The notes under the pieces are model-generated. The model was given only the letters and a program-made list of their open reading frames with translations. It ran no database searches and was not told the DNA's origin. DNA of 48,596 bases, from NCBI GenBank assembly GCA_016795365.1, contig JAEUHN010000021.1:1-48596 (forward strand), read 5' to 3'. A program made the position numbers and the translations under genes. Positions 34,506 to 42,230 of this stretch are shown here, piece after piece (position 1 is the first letter of the stretch; each line of letters opens with the position of its first letter). Source of the DNA: Verrucomicrobiaceae bacterium. GTDB taxonomy: Bacteria > Verrucomicrobiota > Verrucomicrobiia > Verrucomicrobiales > Verrucomicrobiaceae.

Positions 34506-37028
34506 TTACCACTTGCCCAGCCAGTGCTTCACCTTGCCACTGCGTTGCTTCGTGGTGAGTGGCGGCAGGTCGATGTGGAACAAGTGACGCAGCGCCTTGC
34601 TGTGCTGCTTGAGCGCTTTCTCGCTTTCCGTCTGGAGTTCCTCCCAGCGCGTCCAGGGATGCGAGGGAGCATTCACGATGTGTCGCAGCAGGCTGATCCA
34701 CTCGATGTAAGCGCGGGAAACATCGCCTTCCGCAAAGCCCTCAGGCGTGATGTAAGCCGACCGGCGATCGCGATGAATCAACGCATCCATGACCTCGCAC
34801 GCCCCTTCGCCGTAGTCCACGGGCAGGCCATTGATGAGGTAGCCTTCGTGACTGACGAAGCCATACACCTGGCGGCACACAGCCCCGAGGCGTTCGCTTT
34901 CACAGTAACCCGCCTGCTCAAAGCGGAATCCGGCGCGCAGATTCGCGGTGTGCAGCACCAGATCAGAGATGGCGTAACTCGTGTCCTCCAGCGCAGCCGC
35001 GATCGCCAGCCCTTCGCCATGCTGGAAGAAGCTCACGATCTCGCCACGTCGCGTCGGCACGCCATGGGAGTCGATCAGTCCGAGAGCACGCCACGAATGA
35101 ATCGCCGAGCCTGGCCGTGGATCATAGTTCTTGGGTTCAGCAACGGAAGGTTCCATCACAATGCTGGTCGCGCTCTCGCGACGCATGACGCGACGCTGTG
35201 GCTGTAATAGAAGGCATCCCGCTTGATCCTCATACGCATCCACGGGCACGAGGTGCAGATCGTAGCGTGCGAGGATCAAGCCCTCGCGTTGCACAAGGCC
35301 GATGAACACCGGCAGTTCGTTGGGCTCAGGTTGTGCAGCTTTGTAGCGTGCGATCTCAGGGGCCAGCTTGCGCGCGATCTTGGCTTGATGGCGTCGCAGA
35401 AACTCATCGCACGACACATCCTCTACCGTTCGCGTCAGGCCTAGCAGCTTGCGCAGGGTCTTGGTCGGTTTGAACACGGTGGCGTCTTCCGCGATGGGTG
35501 GACCGAGGGCAATCTCAAGCCCATAGCCGTGATCGCTCTTGAACACGCGAGCCAGTCCCTTGCTTTGCGCGAGGACGAACTTCGAATCCCGCAAGGCGGT
35601 TCCCTGGCGGGTTTCGTTCGCGAGCCAGCATCGGCCCAGCGTGGTGCGCACGTTACGTCGGGACTGCGCCGTTTCCCATCGTCCGGCCCCATTGACGATT
35701 TGTTCTTCAGTGGCCTCGAGGTCAAAGATCGCGCGTCCATCGCGCACGGGCACTCGCGGCATGGCGGGATTGACCGGCTCTGCAGCTTCGATCCCGAGGG
35801 GTGGGGGAGCTTTGGCGAAGAGCCGCTCCGCAAACTTCGCCGCCGCTGCAAACGGCGCATCATTGCGCAGCGCGGCATGCTTCATCACACGCAGGAACAT
35901 CGACCAAGCGAGCACGCCCGAACGAGTGAGTCGTGCAGGGCGCGCATCGTGGAGCGTGGGGCTTAGCTTCGAGGTGATGACATACCCGCGCTCATCAAGC
36001 CCTCGCCTGCCTGCTCGCCCAAACATTTGCAGCAGTTCGTCAGGGTCGAGCGAATGCTCTGTGATGCCATCGTGGAACTTGGTGGCGGCCACATGCACGC
36101 TCCGCACGGAGAAATTGATCCCAGCTGCGAGTCCCATGGTGGCGACGATGGCGCGCAGTTGTCCCGCTTTGGCAAGTGGCTCGATCACCCCTGCGCGTGC
36201 GGCATACGAGAGCCCGCTGTGATGATAAGCGATGCGTTTCTCGATGAGTAATGACAGCTCCTTCCCGCAGACTGCCTTCTGTTCGGGCGTGAGATGCAGC
36301 GGATCGCCGGGCGGCAATTCATTGGCCAGCGTGCGAGCGATGCCTTGGGCATCTTTGCGTCGAGGGGTAAAGATCAAAAGCGGTGCGAGATCGGCCATCA
36401 GCACCGAAGCGACAAGCTTCGACCACCAGCCCTGAAAACTCCGCCCATGAGCTTGCGGCAGCGACTCGAAGGGCATCTCATCGAGCGGCACGGGACGATG
36501 CTTCGTGGTCACCACTTCCACCTCGCGCTCCAGTCGGCGCATCCAGTCAGCGACCTCGTTTGGATTGGCCACGGAGCCGCTCAGCAGGAGCAAGGTGGTC
36601 TCCGTGCCGCACAAGGCGACTGCGCCCTCGTAGCTCGCTCCACGCGAGGTGTCGGAGATCATCTGGTATTCATCAATGACCAGGCAGGTCGGGCCTTCGC
36701 CGCGCAGCAGACGTTCGAGTTGAGTCTCCAAGGTGGCGACCAGCACCGGCGCATGAATGTTCTCCGAGACGTCGCCGGTTGCGATGCCCACATCCCAGCC
36801 ACGTTGCTTCCATTCGGCAAACTTGTCATTCGCCAGGGCGCGCGTGGGAACGGTATAAACCGCCTGGCCGTTCAGGCACTTCGATTCGTGCAGCAACTCG
36901 AAGATGTAAGTCTTTCCGGCACCTGTCGGTGCATCCACGATGACATCCTTGCCCGCGCGGAGATAATCCACAGCCTGGTGCTGCCAGAGATCGGGGAGCT
37001 TCAATTGCGTCGCTAGGGCTTCAAACAT
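34506..37028 (-). CDS. Ski2-like DEAD/DEAH-box helicase
   Basis: The protein has 840 residues. Motif I is APTGAGKT (33-40), motif II is DEYQ (119-122) in place of the common DEVH/DEAH, motif III-like is SGSVAN, motif IV region LLIFTPRRKDAQG, motif V VATMGLAAGINFSVRSV, and motif VI QMFGRAGRRG. This order and the helical C-terminal part fit the Ski2/Mtr4/Hel308 family of nucleic-acid unwinding ATPases. Bacterial members are little studied. It is convergent with the GT39-like gene and divergent from a sulfatase by 91 bp. No nuclease or defence gene lies next to it. Confidence 0.87.
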   Translation of the reverse strand: MFEALATQLKLPDLWQHQAVDYLRAGKDVIVDAPTGAGKTYIFELLHESKCLNGQAVYTVPTRALANDKFAEWKQRGWDVGIATGDVSENIHAPVLVATLETQLERLLRGEGPTCLVIDEYQMISDTSRGASYEGAVALCGTETTLLLLSGSVANPNEVADWMRRLEREVEVVTTKHRPVPLDEMPFESLPQAHGRSFQGWWSKLVASVLMADLAPLLIFTPRRKDAQGIARTLANELPPGDPLHLTPEQKAVCGKELSLLIEKRIAYHHSGLSYAARAGVIEPLAKAGQLRAIVATMGLAAGINFSVRSVHVAATKFHDGITEHSLDPDELLQMFGRAGRRGLDERGYVITSKLSPTLHDARPARLTRSGVLAWSMFLRVMKHAALRNDAPFAAAAKFAERLFAKAPPPLGIEAAEPVNPAMPRVPVRDGRAIFDLEATEEQIVNGAGRWETAQSRRNVRTTLGRCWLANETRQGTALRDSKFVLAQSKGLARVFKSDHGYGLEIALGPPIAEDATVFKPTKTLRKLLGLTRTVEDVSCDEFLRRHQAKIARKLAPEIARYKAAQPEPNELPVFIGLVQREGLILARYDLHLVPVDAYEDQAGCLLLQPQRRVMRRESATSIVMEPSVAEPKNYDPRPGSAIHSWRALGLIDSHGVPTRRGEIVSFFQHGEGLAIAAALEDTSYAISDLVLHTANLRAGFRFEQAGYCESERLGAVCRQVYGFVSHEGYLINGLPVDYGEGACEVMDALIHRDRRSAYITPEGFAEGDVSRAYIEWISLLRHIVNAPSHPWTRWEELQTESEKALKQHSKALRHLFHIDLPPLTTKQRSGKVKHWLGKW

Positions 37029-37119
37029 GGGCAGGCCGAATAGAGGCAGCGACGGGAGTGAACCTCAAGTTGCAAAGCACGAAAAGACAGCCAGCGATGC
37101 GCGTTCCTTCACGCCACCC

Positions 37120-38586
37120 ATGAAACATTTCGTTCTCGCCTTCCTCTGCCTCACTGTCGCTGTTCAAGCGAAGCAGCCCAACATCCTCTTTATCCTGTGC
37201 GACGACTTGCGCCCGCAGGGACTGGGTTGCTACGGCAGCGAGCACATCAAGACGCCGAACATCGACCGCTTGGCGAAGGAAGGTGTGCGCTTTGAGAACG
37301 GCTTCTGCACCACATCATTGTGCTCGCCCAGCCGCGCTTCGATCCTCAGCGGCGTATATGCGCACAAGCACGGCGTGACCAACAACTTCACCGAGTATCC
37401 CGACTCGATGAAGAGCTTCCCAGGCGTGCTGCACGATGCCGGATACGCCACCGCCTACGTCGGCAAGTATCACATGGGCGAGGACAACGATGAGCCGCGC
37501 AAGGGGTTCGACTGGTTCGTGACGCACAAAGGCCAGGGCAAATACTTCGACACCGAGTGGAACCTCAATGGCACCAAGCGCGAGGTCTTGAAAGGCTACT
37601 ACACGACCATCGCCACTGATCTCACGCTCGACTGGCTGAAGAAGCGGAGTGCGGACAAGCCCTGGTGCATGTTCCTCGGTCACAAGGCCCCGCACAGCTT
37701 CTACACGCCGGAACCGAAGTATGAGCATAGCTTTGACCATGTCCGGGTGCCCTATCCCGCCACCGCCTTCCAGTTGGATGACAAGCCGACGTGGATCAAA
37801 GAACGCCTCTACACCTGGCACGGGATCTATGGACCTCTGTTCGAGTGGCGAAAGAAGTTCCCCGACGACAAACCGGAGGCCGTGAAGGATTTCGAGAACA
37901 TGGTCCACGGCTACTGGGGCACGATTCTCAGTGTGGACGACAGCGTCGCACGCCTGCGCACTTACCTCGAAGAAACTCAGCAACTCGACAATACCATCAT
38001 CGTCTTCATGGGCGACAACGGCTTGCTAGAAGGCGAGCATGGCATGGTGGACAAGCGCACGGCCCATGAGCCCTGCCTCCGCATTCCCATCATCGTGCGT
38101 TACCCAGGCCTGACAAAGGAAGCCAAGTCGATCTCGCAGCAGGTGCTCACCGTCGATATGGCCCCCAGTTTGCTGGAGCTTTGCAGCGCCCCCGCTCTCT
38201 CGAACATCGACGGCAAGAGCTGGGTGAAGCTCGTGCAGCAAGGCGATGCCTCCTGGCGCAAGAGCTGGCTCTACCACTACAACTACGAAACGCAGTTCCC
38301 CTACACACCCAACGTTCGCGCCGTGCGCACTGATGATTGGAAATACATGCACTACCCGCACGGCGACGGCAGCCCCGATAAGCACATGGCCGAGCTTTAT
38401 GATTTGAAGAACGATCCCGGCGAAACCAAGAACCTCATCAACGATCCCAAGTATGCTGCGAAGGTAGAGGAGATGAAGGCGGAACTGGTGAAGGTCCTCG
38501 CCGACGTGGGGCTCAATGCCACTAGCGACAAGATGCCCGTTGACGCAGGCATCAAAAAGGAGCTGCCTGATCAGAAGATTCGGTGA
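37120..38586 (+). CDS. secreted type I sulfatase (CxPSR)
   Basis: The protein has 488 residues from ATG 37120, giving signal peptide LAFLCLTVAVQA. Metal ligands D28-D29 lie in ILFILCDDL. The formylglycine site is C68 in CSPSRASILSG, with Ser in place of the usual Thr before the last Gly. Later motifs are YVGKYHMG, FLGHKAPHSFY, FMGDNGLLEGEHG. It cleaves sulfate esters or sulfamates of polysaccharides in the periplasm or outside. The overall pattern is like heparan or iduronate-type enzymes, but the substrate is not determined. C68 must be oxidised by FGE, for which no clear gene is here. Confidence 0.92.
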   Translation: MKHFVLAFLCLTVAVQAKQPNILFILCDDLRPQGLGCYGSEHIKTPNIDRLAKEGVRFENGFCTTSLCSPSRASILSGVYAHKHGVTNNFTEYPDSMKSFPGVLHDAGYATAYVGKYHMGEDNDEPRKGFDWFVTHKGQGKYFDTEWNLNGTKREVLKGYYTTIATDLTLDWLKKRSADKPWCMFLGHKAPHSFYTPEPKYEHSFDHVRVPYPATAFQLDDKPTWIKERLYTWHGIYGPLFEWRKKFPDDKPEAVKDFENMVHGYWGTILSVDDSVARLRTYLEETQQLDNTIIVFMGDNGLLEGEHGMVDKRTAHEPCLRIPIIVRYPGLTKEAKSISQQVLTVDMAPSLLELCSAPALSNIDGKSWVKLVQQGDASWRKSWLYHYNYETQFPYTPNVRAVRTDDWKYMHYPHGDGSPDKHMAELYDLKNDPGETKNLINDPKYAAKVEEMKAELVKVLADVGLNATSDKMPVDAGIKKELPDQKIR

Positions 38587-39258
38587 TCACTGCATCGCCT
38601 TGATTGCTTCCTGAGCAGCAGCGACGAACGCGGGGCTGTCGTCACGTGCAGCGACTTTCATCAAGCCGCGCAACGCCACGGGATTGCGAATGCATGCGAC
38701 GGTGCGCAGGACTTTGTGCCCCTGACCGGCCTGCACCGCAGCCTGCCAGTGCAAGGCGGCGAGGTCCTCCACAGTCTCAGGTTGCGCGAGACGGGCGATC
38801 GCGTCGCTGATCTCGTTAAGGATCGTGTTGCCGCGGCCATAGTTGTTGAGCAATGCAGGCAGCAGCACTTGCAGAGCTTCGGGATTTGAAACAGCGCGCA
38901 GATTCTTGGCCAGAGCAGCACGCACGGGCCACTCCTTGATGTGCTCGATGCCATCGAGAAGCATCTGCACAGACTCGGGTGTGTTCATCTCAGCCAGCGA
39001 TTGAGCGATGGGATCGAGTTGTTCCAAGGTGGTGCCCTTGGTCCACTGATCGCGGAGCTGATCGATCGATGCTGGTTCTGCTGCGGCAGCAGGTGCTGAG
39101 ATCGCAGGTTGGCTCAGGACGATGGCTTGGGGTTGAGCTGCAGGCAAAACAACCGTCGGTGCCTCCACAGTGCGTGTGGGCGTTTCGCAGAGTTCTTTGC
39201 CGATGAGGATCGCCATGGCGGCGGTGCCGGTGATGAGGAGACTAGTCGTGAAGTTCAT
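38587..39258 (-). CDS. exported HEAT-like repeat protein
   Basis: The protein has 223 residues from ATG 39258. An N-terminal hydrophobic segment (FTTSLLITGTAAMAILIG) is a signal or anchor. An Ala/Pro-rich linker follows, then helical repeats of HEAT style (TPESVQMLLDGIEHIKEWPVRAALAKNLRAV, NPEALQVLLPALLNN, NPVALRGLMKVAARDDS). Such repeats bind other proteins. Its stop abuts the sulfatase stop on the other strand with no gap. No known family is assigned. Confidence 0.72.
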   Translation of the reverse strand: MNFTTSLLITGTAAMAILIGKELCETPTRTVEAPTVVLPAAQPQAIVLSQPAISAPAAAAEPASIDQLRDQWTKGTTLEQLDPIAQSLAEMNTPESVQMLLDGIEHIKEWPVRAALAKNLRAVSNPEALQVLLPALLNNYGRGNTILNEISDAIARLAQPETVEDLAALHWQAAVQAGQGHKVLRTVACIRNPVALRGLMKVAARDDSPAFVAAAQEAIKAMQ

Positions 39259-39311
39259 GGTGGTGGATGGGCTTGGATTGAATGGAGGTCGGTGGCTTTC
39301 GCTTCGGTGCT

Positions 39312-39385
39312 GGAGTTCAGTCTTCAGGCTGGGGCGGGGGACTTGATTCTGGTTTCCTTTCGCTCGCAGGCTGACGCCTGAACTC
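39312..39385. repeat. imperfect inverted repeat around GCCTGAACTC motif
   Basis: GAGTTCAGTCTTCAGGCT (39312-39329) and AGGCTGACGCCTGAACTC (39368-39385) are inverted copies matching at 14 of 18 positions. The right arm also contains the small hairpin CAGGC-TGAC-GCCTG. It lies upstream of the HEAT-like gene and beyond the end of the protease gene. It may be one copy of a dispersed REP/MITE-like element, which this window alone cannot show. Confidence 0.35.
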
Positions 39386-39433
39386 CCGCACCACATCGTT
39401 AGTCTGTTTGATCTTGGCTTGTCATGAGGGTGA

Positions 39434-39463
39434 AGCCTCGCCCCGATTTTACAGGGCGAGGCT
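39434..39463 (-). terminator. hairpin terminator after the protease gene
   Basis: AGCCTCGCCC (39434-39443) pairs perfectly with GGGCGAGGCT (39454-39463) around a 10-nt loop. It is 14 bp after the protease stop on the minus strand. No clear T-run follows in either direction, so termination may need help from other factors. Confidence 0.65.
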
Positions 39464-39477
39464 CCGTTCGGTTCACT

Positions 39478-41277
39478 TCATTGAACGCTCAGTCCATAGG
39501 CTCCGATGTCAGTGCTGGAGTAGCCTTCCACAGACACGTAGTAGGTGCCGGTAGGCAGCGAGCGGGTGATGACGAAGTTGTAGTCCGTGCTGTCGTCCGC
39601 TTCGATGATGACGGTTCCGCTGGCGTTGTAGAGGGTGCCCCAGGTATCGAGTGATCCGGTGCTGCGGATCGTAACGGTGCGAGTGGCGGTCAGGGTGAAC
39701 TTGAAGAAGTCGAGGTCCGTGCCCGTGCTGATCACACCGGACTTGGTGCCTGGAACAGTGATCGTGGTGGCGGTCGCGATGTTGTTGCCGTGATCATCAC
39801 TCGCAGCCTGACCCGAGCCCGTGAGGTTCACGGTGAAAGGATTCTCGTCAGGATCGTTGCTGCTGATCGTGAGGACGGCGCTCTGGGCACCTGCGGTCGT
39901 GGGCTTGAAGGAGACCACAAAGCTCGTTGTCTTGGCGGCGGCCACCGTCTTAGCAGGTTGCGTGGTGATGGTGAAGCCATTGCCCGCAATGGTCGCACCA
40001 TTGATCGCGAGAGCCGCTTTGCCGGTGTTCGCCAGCGTGATCGTCTTGGTGATTGCCGTGCTATTCACGGCCCGCGATCCGAAGTCGATGCTGCCATTCA
40101 TCGGCACCACGGTGGTGCCCACACGCACGTCGATGTCGCCCACGGAGACCGGTGTGCCGGTGAAACTCGTCGCCAATCCATAGCCACCGGTCGTGGTGGT
40201 GAGTTTGCCCGTGACCTTCACAAACACGGAGCCTGCGGCCGTTGCTGTGTAGGTGAGACGGAAGTTGGGTGCGCCCGCCCCATTATCATCCGTGCTGACC
40301 GTGGCTCCGGTGCTGCTGAGCAGCGTGCCCACCACGTCGGTGCTGCCACTCGAGTTGATCGTGAGTGTGCCTGCGGAGGTAAAGCTCACTTTGAAAACAT
40401 CGGCATCGCCACCCGTCTCAAGATTGCCCGTGGCGCTGGCGTTCAAAGCGAGAGTCGTGGCATTGGTCGTTGTGTTGCTATGATCATCGGTGGGAGTGCT
40501 GACGCCGCCGATGTAGCTCTGAATCCATGGCTTCACGGCGATGGTGTTCCCGTAGATGCCGTATTCACCGGGCCGGGCGCAGCCATTGCCGAAGCTCACG
40601 GTGCCGCCGTGCAGCCACGCGCCCGCCGCGTTCTTCACCAGCAATGGTCCGCCGCTGTCACCCTGGCAGGTGTCGATCCCGCCAGTGACACGGCCTGCTG
40701 CAATGTGAGTGGCTCCGAGTCCTGGAATGGTCTGGCCAGCGATGCTCAGTGAGATGATGGGCAGATCGACCTGGAGCAGCACCTGCGAGCCGCTGCCACC
40801 TTCGCTCGTGGCTCCCCAGCCGATGGCTCGTGAGGTCACCCCAGCGGATACCTGGGCCGCGGCTTCCACCAGCGGAAGGAAGGCTCGCTCCGTGACGGGC
40901 CGAGCAAGTTTCAGCAGACAAAAGTCATAGACCAGGGCTCCGGAGGAGTTCTCGCCATAGTTCGGATGCATGATCGCCTGAGAGACCGCGACGCGAACCC
41001 CTTCCGCAGCGTTGCGCAGGTCGCGACCACCGATCCAAACTTCCACCGAGGATGCGGGCGTGCCCTCCATGCAGTGCCCGGCCGTGAGCACCCATTGAGG
41101 GGCCACGAGGGCTGCACCGCAGAATTGTCCGCTCGAAGGAGCGGCTCCTTTCTCGATGAGGGCGGTCATGAACGGATAGGATCCCGCTGTTGTGGTCGTG
41201 CCGCCGACGATGCGGGCTGTTTGAGCCGATGCGAGACCGGCCAGGCTGAGGATGAGTGCACAGAGTTTTGTCTTCAT
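39478..41277 (-). CDS. trypsin-like serine protease with PPC and Hydin-like domains
   Basis: The protein has 599 residues from ATG 41277, signal peptide LCALILSLAGLASA. Right after it comes QTARIVGG (22-26 is RIVGG), the activation-site form of trypsin zymogens. The catalytic triad is H68 (TAGHC), D118 (YDFCLL) and S208 (GDSGGP). Behind the protease (to ~260) lie a pre-peptidase C-terminal-like beta domain (ADVFKVSFTSAGTLT), an ASPM/Hydin-like choice-of-anchor domain (IDFGSRAVNSTAITKTITLANTG), and a second PPC domain. It acts outside the cytoplasm; the beta domains probably bind polymers or the surface. Confidence 0.9.
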   Translation of the reverse strand: MKTKLCALILSLAGLASAQTARIVGGTTTTAGSYPFMTALIEKGAAPSSGQFCGAALVAPQWVLTAGHCMEGTPASSVEVWIGGRDLRNAAEGVRVAVSQAIMHPNYGENSSGALVYDFCLLKLARPVTERAFLPLVEAAAQVSAGVTSRAIGWGATSEGGSGSQVLLQVDLPIISLSIAGQTIPGLGATHIAAGRVTGGIDTCQGDSGGPLLVKNAAGAWLHGGTVSFGNGCARPGEYGIYGNTIAVKPWIQSYIGGVSTPTDDHSNTTTNATTLALNASATGNLETGGDADVFKVSFTSAGTLTINSSGSTDVVGTLLSSTGATVSTDDNGAGAPNFRLTYTATAAGSVFVKVTGKLTTTTGGYGLATSFTGTPVSVGDIDVRVGTTVVPMNGSIDFGSRAVNSTAITKTITLANTGKAALAINGATIAGNGFTITTQPAKTVAAAKTTSFVVSFKPTTAGAQSAVLTISSNDPDENPFTVNLTGSGQAASDDHGNNIATATTITVPGTKSGVISTGTDLDFFKFTLTATRTVTIRSTGSLDTWGTLYNASGTVIIEADDSTDYNFVITRSLPTGTYYVSVEGYSSTDIGAYGLSVQ

Positions 41278-41422
41278 GGGATGAGTTGTTCGAGGGTGGT
41301 GCGACGGCTGCCTGAGGGGCACTCGATCGCTTTCATGTTTCCTCTTCGGGAGGCATTGGGAGCGCGTGACAAACTCTCGCATTTTTCTTCGCACGACCGT
41401 CGGGAGCCTTCATAGTCGGGCG

Positions 41423-42181
41423 ATGATCGAATCGCCGTCCGACCCACCGCAAGCCACCCAGCGAGGCCTCTTTCCCGTCACCCGATGGACGCAGGTGAGC
41501 AGGCTGCGGCACGATCCAGAGTCCGCCGAAGGAAGGCGTGCTTTGTCGGACTTGTGCCAGGCCTACTGGTATCCCTTGTATGCCTTCGCGCGGCGAAAGG
41601 GGCAGGCCCAGGTGGATGCGCAAGATCTCACCCAGGGCTTCTTCGCCAAGGTGTTGCGCGGAAACTTCTTCGCCGCTGCGCAAGAGACTGACGGCCGCAT
41701 GCGAACCTACCTTCTCACGGCCTTCACACGCCACATGGCTGATGAATGGGATCGTGCACAGGCGAAGAAACGAGGCGGTGGCATCGAGGTGCTGTCACTC
41801 GACTTTGATGATGGTGAACGTCGATTCCAGGAGGAGCCTGCCAGCGAAGAGTCGCTCGAGCGCATCTTCGATCGGGCCTGGGCGCGCAATGTGCTGGAGC
41901 GTGCCGGTGCTCAGCTGGAGCAGGAATGCGTCGCAGTAGGAAAGGGGGAACTCTTCAGTGCCATCAGTCCGCTCATCACCGGCGATGGTGATGCGAGTGC
42001 CTACGATGAGCTGTCGAAGCGCACAGGACTCACCGTGGAGAATCTCCGGCAGAATGTTCGTCGTCTGCGTCTGCGCTTCCGTGATGTGCTGCGCGAGGTC
42101 ATCGCTGACACGCTCGACGATCCCACGCCTGCGCAGATTGATGCGGAGTTGCAGGCTCTGCGTGCTGTGATGGTCTCCTGA
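41423..42181 (+). CDS. ECF-type RNA polymerase sigma factor
   Basis: The protein has 252 residues from ATG 41423. Region 2 is LCQAYWYPLYAFARRKG, then DAQDLTQGFFAKVL (core-binding and -10 recognition), and FTRHMADEWDRAQAKKRGG. Region 4 is a divergent helix-turn-helix (YDELSKRTGLTVENLRQNVRRLRLRFRDVL). This is a planctomycete/verrucomicrobial-type ECF, of the kind often linked to Ser/Thr kinases rather than anti-sigma factors. A Ser/Thr kinase gene follows 49 bp later on the same strand. It likely directs transcription of surface or secreted-enzyme genes. Confidence 0.88.
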   Translation: MIESPSDPPQATQRGLFPVTRWTQVSRLRHDPESAEGRRALSDLCQAYWYPLYAFARRKGQAQVDAQDLTQGFFAKVLRGNFFAAAQETDGRMRTYLLTAFTRHMADEWDRAQAKKRGGGIEVLSLDFDDGERRFQEEPASEESLERIFDRAWARNVLERAGAQLEQECVAVGKGELFSAISPLITGDGDASAYDELSKRTGLTVENLRQNVRRLRLRFRDVLREVIADTLDDPTPAQIDAELQALRAVMVS

Positions 42182-42230
42182 GCTTCTCTTTGTCACGCCG
42201 CGCGTCGTTTTCCGAAGCACTCTTCATCTC

